14,616 nucleotides of DNA, from assembly GCA_003024985.2 (NCBI GenBank), contig PXIH01S0002784.1; one strand, written 5' to 3'. Both the position numbers and the translations under genes were made by a program. This DNA comes from Euperipatoides rowelli. Lineage: Eukaryota > Onychophora > Udeonychophora > Euonychophora > Peripatopsidae. Below are positions 8,261 to 14,616 of this stretch, one piece after another. The notes beneath the pieces were generated by a model. The model was not told the DNA's origin. It saw only the letters and a list, made by a program, of their open reading frames with translations, and ran no database searches. The first letter of the stretch is position 1. Each line of letters opens with the position of its first letter.

Positions 8261-9319
8261 TTTTTTTAACCTTTGCCTTAGATAAGAATATTAAGTATAA
8301 ATATTTTATATCTATAAGTTTTGCTCGTCTGTTAGCTATCGGCATCTGTCTTGATCGAATTATGTTTAAAATATATAAAAATAGTAAAAAATAATTGCAT
8401 TAAGAGTTCTAGAATATGTACCATATAGAAATCGACTTTGATACAATAGAGCATAAAAGACTAGTTGAAATGAAATTCTATGAATTTAATCAACAATACG
8501 TCATACTGGCTATGTATGGAGATTTGAGTCAATATATAGACATAAGAATACACTTGGCCTCCATAATGGAAGGCTTCGAAAAGGTGAGCGAAATATTAGA
8601 TAGGATCTGATAATAACGTCAATCAAGAATGAGCAATATAAAGTAGCAGAGGACAATTTTGTTAAAACCGGAGTAATATTAGTTAAAGGCGTGTTAAAAA
8701 ATCAGATAACTGAGAGACATTCCATATTTATTACATAGTTGGATTATAGTTGTCAAGGGACTAGGGAGCCGATGTGTCTAGGATGCAAAGCCATAGGACA
8801 TAGGGCTTATGAATGTCCAATTAAGAAATGTGTTAAGTGTGTGAAATTTGTTGAAGGTGGACATTTGAATGAGAATTGTGATGGGGAAAAGGAAAATTGT
8901 CTTATGCTGAAGCCACTACAAACAAGCAAAAAGAAAGAGGATTTAGTGAACAGGAAAATGGATTTAGTTATGATAAGAGAAGAAAATGTTCATAAAATTT
9001 TATTACAGATGAAAATGAATGAGAAAATATCTCCATAGGACAGAAAATAGCTGCTGAGTGGGCAGCGTTTAGACCACAGGAAGAAAGTAATAATGATAGA
9101 ATGTGGCAGCATTTAGATGATCAGGCGACCTTTTCAGATTCTCAAACTGAGGCTTTACAAATGGAGATAGCGGATCAAAATCTTGAGAACGCTGAGATTG
9201 TTAGTGATGGTTTCAACCTTGTAGTCAAAAGGAATAAAAGAAAATTAAAAGGTGAACTTGGTAGTCAAGTATTAAAAGATGATATTAAATGTAGTGATCA
9301 TATGAGTCAAAAAAAATGA
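8224..9319 (+). pseudogene. Retrotransposon ORF1 (CCHC nucleic-acid-binding protein), broken
   Basis: ORF1 proteins of this type bind element RNA and form the ribonucleoprotein. Pieces run in order: a 56-codon frame from an ATG at 8224 to a stop at 8392, with a segment reading LLAIGICLDRIMFKI; then 8416-8610 (starting MYHIEIDFD); then 8613-9038, interrupted by one in-frame TAG at 8736-8738; then 9020-9319. Two zinc knuckles are visible: CLGCKAIGHRAYEC (C-x2-C-x4-H-x4-C, about 8775-8816) and CVKCVKFVEGGHLNENC (C-x2-C-x7-H-x4-C). The second appears to have gained residues between its second Cys and His. The tail has an acidic segment, then the basic DGFNLVVKRNKRKLK. The N-terminal start is uncertain because copy 1 ends here. 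Frames shift near 8395, 8612 and 9030. Confidence 0.75.
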
Positions 9320-9515
9320 GACTTATGTAAGAATTTTGGAGTCTGAAATTAAAAATACGGAAAATATATAATATGCAGCACTTGGTTCTGATAATGAGTT
9401 AGAAATACAAAGTAATAAAATTTAAAAAAAAGGTGAAAAGTAGTGAGGTCAACAAATGAAAGTGAGTTAGAAGACAAATAAAACTGTACAGTATCCATAT
9501 AAATTTTATTAGTCA
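9320..9515 (+). other. Spacer between ORF1 and ORF2
   Basis: The sequence is A-rich with stops in every frame. It may include decayed ORF1 codons, since a short acidic reading continues past 9319, and the leader of ORF2. No recognisable signal was found. Confidence 0.5.
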
Positions 9516-10240
9516 TTGTGTTACAATGGTTGTTTAAACTTATTCATAATCAAAATGGCGGAAACCAAAAATAAACTTATTATGTTATTGTCTGCCAATG
9601 TTAGAACTCTCAACAAAAATAAAATAGGAGTAATAATAGTTAAATTAATGGCGAAGTATAATGCATCAATATTTTGTTTACAGGAGACGAGGTGGTTGAC
9701 TTGTGATAACTTGGAAATATGGAAAGCATTGCAGATTAATTATATAATTAAAGAAAATCTAAATTCGGGAACAAGAACTGGTATGGCGATAATAATTTCA
9801 AAATCTATTGCACACGGAATCCAGAAGGTTAAAAATCATGGAGAACGAGTAATGGCAATTACTATGCGCATAAGTAATGTTGATATTCTGTTAAATGTTC
9901 ATATGCCGTCAATAGATAAAGAGAAAAAAGTTACGTGGAAAGTTATTAATGATATATGTAATGTAAAATTAAATAAGGATAAATTTCTTATTGTTGCAGG
10001 AGACATGAACAATAATAATGACAATGCAGAAAGAAAAGCTAAAAATGTGTTTGATAGTTATGATTTACTGGATCTTGCTGAATAGACCAGTCTAACAAAT
10101 ACACCGACCATAATTGATAAAAGGGCATCTAATAGATTAGACATAATATATGTGTCTCTTGTGAATTCTTGTTCTTATGTTTTGAAATAGCTGTAATTCC
10201 ATACTCCGATCACCTTGCGTTAATAATGGAGGTCAGGTAT
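9516..10240 (+). pseudogene. Retrotransposon ORF2 N-terminus: apurinic-type endonuclease
   Basis: This domain would nick target DNA to prime reverse transcription. A 189-residue open frame runs to a TAG at 10083. It contains most catalytic landmarks of the APE family: Asn28 in LSANVRTL, Glu57 in CLQETRW, GMAIIIS at 89-95, and Asp163/Asn165 in AGDMN. The usual Tyr of the YxPS motif is His129 (HMPS). Beyond the stop the same frame reads SNRLDIIYVS, and after a frameshift near 10180 the final motif YSDHLAL appears (about 10200). A likely start is the ATG at 9555, just before MAETKNKL, rather than the annotated first Met at 9516. Only the late stop and one frameshift break the domain, so it is among the better-kept parts. 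Confidence 0.85.
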
Positions 10241-10690
10241 ATATATGTAATGATAACAAAAATTATTATAGAATTGAGATGATTCCATTTTGGGACAAAG
10301 ATTTATGTAATGTTATAAATATGAGTGAACAAATAATTAATATTATGAGGAAAGATAATTTCAATGCAATTGTTAAATGGCAACTCCTAAAAAAAAGCTA
10401 TATATCAGGTGGGAGTGAGTCAGTATGTAAAAAAGAAGAAAAAAATGAAAAAGAGATTAACAGTATTAGTGATAATAAATAATAACAAATAATACCCAGG
10501 TCAATATAATACAGGTAGCAGATTTAAAAATAAGGTTAGAATACCTCATTGCAGTACAGAATAATAATTTAAACAAAAAAATAGATAATGAAATCATTAC
10601 AACTTTGAACTCCAGTAAGTGGTCTTTGTTGTCAATCTTAAAAAATAAAAATAAAAAAGAGCTCAAATATTGCATGTGAAAAATGATGAA
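10241..10690 (+). pseudogene. ORF2 linker between endonuclease and reverse transcriptase
   Basis: Fragmentary frames such as 10279-10482 (starting MIPFWDKDLCNV, with a WQLLKKSY segment) and a run near 10516-10670 reading SSKWSLLSILKNK fit the poorly conserved linker of LINE ORF2 proteins. Stops and frameshifts are frequent. The minus-strand frame at 10466-10747 is a shadow. Confidence 0.55.
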
Positions 10691-12130
10691 GTAATCACTT
10701 TCAATATAGAAATAGTTAAAACTATCCAAAGTGAATTTGTAACACATAAGAATGAAGCATTTATAAGAGCAGTCTAATGTTGAGCTATATCAATCAATGC
10801 CTGTCCAAAAGGATTATAGATTTTATAAATCTAGAAATTTAAAAGTATATAATCCAAATCACCAGGTAGAATTAAATGCAAATATTACAATGGGTGAAAT
10901 GAGATCTGTTATTCAATCCATTAAAAAAGTCTCTATGCCTGGCCCGGATGGAATCACTTATGATTTTTATAAAATGATAGGTAAACAAAAAGTTATAATT
11001 ATATAATGGGTAATGAGTTAGAAGGTGGTGAATACACTGAGAAATTCAAGTCATTTATCAAAATAATTCTTAAGAAGTATGCAATAGGGGATAAGGGAAT
11101 CTATAGTGACAAGTATAGGCCAATAGCATTATCAAATACTGATCAAAAAATTCTTGAAAAAATTATATTGAATAGCAATACTCAGGTTCTACAAGAATTG
11201 TTACCCTCCACTGTTTTTGGAATTAAGGGCCGGCCTATTGGACAGGCATTAGTCATATTGCACTTGGTGTTTTCTAAGTGCAACAGGAAAAGTAGGAAAG
11301 ATCTTTTTGTATTAAGAGTGGATATGGAAGGGGCCTTTTATAATGTCAATGTCACATATTTGAATTATTTGATTAAACAATATATAGGTGACAATGAGAC
11401 CATTAGGCTCCTAATTAAAATAATTAGTAATAAAGGTATTGCATTTGTTAATAAGAAAATATATATGGGGGTATGAAAGAATAAACAATGGCTTATTACA
11501 AGGGTCACCATTGTTCTCATTGTTATATTCATTATACATGAGTGAATTGATAAATCTCATAGAAAAAGTAGGAAAAGGGATATGGGTAACAAGGAAAGTA
11601 GTTAATTACAGAGTGGTCTCATATATAGATGATCTGACGGTGTTTGCATCTGGAGAATACCAATTGGATAAAGTTTATAAATTGTTGTTATTGTTTATGG
11701 AGGTGACCGGTTCTCTTATCAATCTACAGAAATCGAATGTTTGGAACTTGAAAAAGAGCAAAGTGCAGAAATTTAGAAATTTGGAGGGGCAGCGTGGTAA
11801 CATTTTGGAATTCGAGTTCCCAATAAAATATTCTGATTCCTTGCAGACTTCTGTATTACAAAATCAATTAGATATAATGAGTATAAGCAAATATAATAGG
11901 TTTAATCTGGGCTGGGTGATAAGGTTAGCTTGATCAATACTTTGGTAGTTAAAAAATTCTTGAATTATTTTCCATTTGTAATGATCACAAGGAAATTTGC
12001 ATATGATTTTAATAGATTAATGCAGAATTTTGTATTTAGTGGGTATAAATTTGTAGGGGCATATAGGGTGAGATTGTGTATTGATAAAGGTGGTATAAGG
12101 ATGATTGATGTGCAAATAATAAATCAATAA
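10690..12130 (+). pseudogene. Retrotransposon ORF2 reverse transcriptase domain, copy 2
   Basis: The polymerase domain is spread over four frames. It shows IVKTIQSEF (about 10711), PGPDGITYDFYKM (10939-10977), YRPIALSNTDQKILEKI (about 11115), FGIKGRPIGQAL (about 11216), motif A VLRVDMEGAFYNV with its aspartate (about 11310), and NNGLLQGSPLFSLLYSLYMSEL (about 11485). Motif C follows as SYIDDLTVF (about 11619), with Ile where most LINE RTs have Ala. Next are TGSLINLQKSNVWNL and the thumb-side segments to 12130. Frames break near 10775, 11005, 11470 and 11930. Both catalytic aspartates of YIDD and the motif A aspartate survive, but the breaks prevent a working protein. It aligns motif for motif with copy 1. 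Confidence 0.9.
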
Positions 12131-12834
12131 ATAATGTACAATTTTGTTAGGAGGCATGTAATGGGTCAGAATATGCTGAGTAGGCTATATGAAATTAGAC
12201 AAGTAGTTAATGATCTGGTATGGAAACAATGGCTTAAAATATATGAATTGATCAACCTGATTAATAAAAAAACATGAGGTTATTAGGTATAAACAATATA
12301 AAAATATAGTAATTTCTGAAGACCAATATATAAATTACAGAAATAAATAATCTAAAATTCATTAAAAAGTTTTACATAGGAGGGAATTTTCAAAAAAAAT
12401 TTAATTAAGCATATTGCCAACCAGTTAGTGGTTAACGAGGATGGGGATTAAGTCTGTGAGTGAAAAATGCCCTTTTGGATGCTCTAAGGATGAGATGTTA
12501 AATCATTCTTCTTTGGAATGTGAGGTGGTGAGTAGGGCTAATAATGGAATAATAAATAAGATAGCTAATAGGTATGATATAAGATAATATATTGAAACAA
12601 AAAATATTTAGAAAATTCCAAGGAGGACCTTTAAATCCGTAGCAGCCTTGTTGTTTTCCTTGTTGTTTTCGACTTGGAAAGCTGGAAAGCTATGTGTCAA
12701 GTCATTTTTCAGGGAGTAACTATTTCAAAAGCTTTAGACAATATAATTGCATTTCACAGACAAATATTTATCTCTGACATGATCAGATTGAGCAGTGAAA
12801 CATTTTACAATTTGTGGGATCTACAAATATATTG
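12131..12834 (+). pseudogene. ORF2 C-terminal region with CCHC motif
   Basis: A 47-codon frame (12134-12277) starting MYNFVRRHVMG directly follows the last RT frame. After a broken stretch, a frame around 12430-12588 reads TRMGIKSVSEKCPFGC and then MLNHSSLEC, a C-x3-C-x7-H-x4-C pattern. A similar Cys/His motif ends ORF2 in L1- and Tx1-group elements. Further frames read TFKSVAALLF and STWKA, and end with FYNLWDLQIY before a TGA at about 12833. Two small tandem duplications lie here: 12 bp (12646-12657 and 12658-12669) and 8 bp (12675-12682 and 12683-12690). The 8-bp one shifts the frame. Confidence 0.7.
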
Positions 12835-13246
12835 AACTATGTTAATAGTGATAGAACGTTTACAGGGTTAAATAGATGAGTGGGTTGTTAATGTGGGGAG
12901 TATATTTCTTATTTTTTATGTTTTGTTATTGTTTATTTGTAGTGATTTATTTTTTTACTTTTTCTGAAACATTTAAATATGAAGCTTTTTTAGTAGAAAT
13001 CAGGACATTGTGGTATTTTCAATCTAGTTCAATATGGAATTAGAACAAACTTAGAAATAATTAATGTATGATGAAAAGATTCTATATTGTATGTTAGCAT
13101 TAAAAAATTCAAAGTATTTTAAGTTTTAGATTGGAAGTAATCTGAGTTTGTATAGGCTATATTATGTTTTAGAATAAAAGATAAAAATAAAATTGATGAT
13201 GTTAGAGTGGATTATGGTTTACCCCTCTAACTTAAAATAAAATTCT
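12835..13246 (+). other. AT-rich 3' region of the retrotransposon and spacer
   Basis: No coding signal was found. The first part is probably the element's 3' untranslated region, which ends at an unknown point before the satellite. Poly-A-like AATAAAAG strings occur near 13173-13196. A weak 7-bp inverted pair (GTTAGAG near 13200 with CTCTAAC near 13224) is noted without a function. Confidence 0.5.
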
Positions 13247-13870
13247 CAAAGTCCATTGTCCTATGATGTCATAGTCGGGTGGGGCACATTAGCACAAAAA
13301 TTGAAAACTGACAAAATTCTAAGTCTTTTGCGCTCTGCCCCCAATTTAATGACCACCATCTGTTCCAAAATTTGTAGGTATGACACCATCTATACTAGGA
13401 ATAGATTCCCGAATATGAATGTTCTATGGATTTGGCACTTTGGCAAAAACCAGAAAATTATAAAAATAAGTATTTCACACAGCAATACGCTATCCTTAAT
13501 GACCTCGTATCTGGTTCAAAATAGGTAGGTGTGTCATCCTCCGTATTTAGTACCATATATCCGAAGACCAAGGTCCTATAGGCTATAACAACATACATAG
13601 GAGTGGCACTTCAGAAACATGATCACTTAGAAAAATTGAAAATAAATTAAGCATTTCGCACATCTATCTGTGCTCCCAACTGACCATATCTGGTTAAAAA
13701 TCGGTAGGTATAACATCATCTGGATTTAGTACTCTCTCCCTCTGAAGATGAAGGTCTTATGATGTCATAAGTAAAGGTTCTATGATGTCAAAGGTGGGTG
13801 TGGCACTTCAGCAAATATTTGAGTGACATATCCAGCTCATATTACACAGAAATCATAGCTGAACAAATTG
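13247..13870 (+). repeat. Degenerate satellite, 3-4 units of about 150-200 bp
   Basis: Recurring words appear in the same order: CCTATGATGTCATA, GGCACTTCAG or GGCACTTTGG, AAATTGAAAA, CATTTCGCAC or TTTTGCGCTC, ATCTGGTT-AAAAT, GGTAGGTATGACACCATCT and TTTAGTACC. The GGCAC anchor lies at 13283, 13434, 13605 and 13802, giving spacings of 151, 171 and 197. The last unit has a duplicated TATGATGTCA start (near 13760 and 13782) and is truncated. The open frame at 13256-13528 simply crosses the repeat. Confidence 0.75.
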
Positions 13871-13990
13871 GCATAAAAAATTTTAAAAAAATTTGGCCGC
13901 TATCTAGTATTTTTCTTATAACTAATAATTTATTATACTCCAGTCATTCAGTATGGGCCTGGATATAATTTTGGATCCTGGGAAAGGGGC

Positions 13991-14035
13991 TACAGTTGGC
14001 AGGTCTGGGCTTCTTCCCCAGACCTGCCAACTGTA
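13991..14035. repeat. Perfect 19-bp hairpin, 7-base loop
   Basis: TACAGTTGGCAGGTCTGGG (13991-14009) is exactly complementary to 14017-14035, with loop CTTCTTC. The G+C content is high for the region. No element ends or TSD were seen beside it. Confidence 0.9.
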
Positions 14036-14090
14036 AACAATCCAAATTAGTAAAACTTTTAAAAAGGAGGCAGTGGGGTTAGCCCATTTG

Positions 14091-14121
14091 TTAGGTCCAG
14101 TGGCATGGCCACTGGACCTAA
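14091..14121. repeat. Perfect 14-bp hairpin, 3-base loop
   Basis: TTAGGTCCAGTGGC (14091-14104) pairs exactly with 14108-14121 around ATG. It is unrelated in sequence to its two neighbours. Confidence 0.9.
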
Positions 14122-14226
14122 AAAGTAAATTTTTTGATAATAAATGGATATAATGTCCTAATAATCAAATATTAAAAATGGGCGTGGAAATACTGTGCAA
14201 TTTTATTGGAAATTAAAAATTATCCT

Positions 14227-14279
14227 TTATTCTCTCCCTATACACTACATACTGATCGTAGTGTATAAGGAGAGAATAA
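14227..14279. repeat. 22-bp hairpin with one mismatch, 9-base loop
   Basis: The arm 14227-14248 (TTATTCTCTCCC then TATACACTAC) pairs with 14258-14279 at 21 of 22 positions around ATACTGATC. It is the third strong inverted repeat within 290 bp. Confidence 0.9.
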
Positions 14280-14616
14280 GTTTATATTGCTAAGTGTATA
14301 TTCAATTATATTGTTAAATGGTGCAGATAATGCAGTGTGACAATCAGGTGTCATTAATTAATTATTATCACAGTTGTCTATAAACTATTCTCTATTGGGG
14401 CTCACTTAACACAAGGGCGCCCAGGGATCACCGGTTAGCCAGGAGGGCCAAATCAACACTGAATTCATTTAAAGGTCAAATGTAACAGATTTTTTAAAAA
14501 TTTTTTTATTATCGATTTTCAAAAAAAAATTCCACTGGAAAAAAATAATTTAAAATGCATAAAAAAAAAGTTATTTAAAGAAAAAATTAAGACTATTGCT
14601 ATCCTTAGTCTGAGAT
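14280..14616. other. AT-rich end of window
   Basis: No gene or known repeat was recognised. A short GC-richer patch (about 14400-14450, with GGGCGCCCAGGGATCACCGG) stands out from its surroundings and could be the end of an unrecognised element, but no partner end is visible. The last 130 bases are A/T runs. Confidence 0.5.

Larger units (their letters stand above)
8224..12990 (+). mobile_element. Non-LTR retrotransposon, L1/Tx1-like, copy 2 (nearly full domain set, decayed)
   Basis: One element accounts for the plus-strand coding remnants from about 8224 to 12834, plus an AT-rich 3' region. Its order is ORF1 with two CCHC knuckles, then ORF2 with an apurinic-type endonuclease, a reverse transcriptase with YIDD, and a C-terminal C-x3-C-x7-H-x4-C motif. 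Two ORFs, an APE endonuclease and a C-terminal CCHC motif are the layout of the L1 and Tx1 groups. The wording around QGSPL and YIDD also fits, and no RNase H domain is seen. At least six frame breaks or stops make it inactive. The 5' end abuts copy 1 and is uncertain (8190-8290). The 3' end is not marked by an obvious poly-A tail or target duplication. The clade call is from motif memory, not a tree. Confidence 0.75.

Noticed and set aside
13256-13528. 90-codon open frame as a gene
   Set aside because: It lies wholly in the degenerate satellite and shows no family motif.

Overview
The window looks like intergenic or intronic DNA from an AT-rich animal genome, most likely an invertebrate. I found no intact host gene. 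There is no bacterial-style gene packing, and no ribosome binding sites or operons. Almost everything recognisable is a transposable element or a tandem repeat. Three single-base Ns (1015, 2741, 6063) point to a draft assembly. The phylum cannot be fixed from this sequence alone.

Layout, left half. AT-rich DNA carries a possible Penelope-like 3' tail (351-468). Next comes a purine-rich G-run minisatellite (483-704), a probable small hAT-type element (714-963) and a tRNA-derived SINE (1159-1480). Two copies of one dispersed non-LTR-type tail follow (1698-2245 and 2431-2930). The second copy is split by a short hAT element with a perfect 8-bp target duplication (2533-2856). Another short inverted-repeat element with a perfect 8-bp target duplication lies at 3026-3294. 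A degenerate repeat region (3490-3965) and a related stretch (6236-6450) flank a minisatellite of about 36 units of 38 bp (4815-6215). That array contains a suspicious exact 70-bp duplication around an N.

Layout, right half. Two decayed non-LTR retrotransposons of one family lie head to tail on the + strand. Copy 1 (about 6940-8260) is a reverse-transcriptase fragment. Copy 2 (about 8224-12990) is nearly complete in domain order: ORF1 with two CCHC knuckles, then ORF2 with an apurinic-type endonuclease, a YIDD reverse transcriptase and a C-terminal CCHC motif. The RT and C-terminal motifs fit the L1/Tx1 group best. Both copies are broken by stops and frameshifts. Downstream are a degenerate satellite of about 150-200 bp units (13247-13870) and three unrelated near-perfect hairpins within 290 bp (13991-14279).

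How the parts work together. In an intact relative of copy 2, ORF1 would bind the element RNA, the endonuclease would nick target DNA, and the RT would copy the RNA at the nick. The short hAT-like elements and the SINE have no coding capacity and would depend on enzymes encoded elsewhere. Nothing here appears capable of autonomous movement now. The clearest unexplained structures are the hairpin trio and the 38-bp array.
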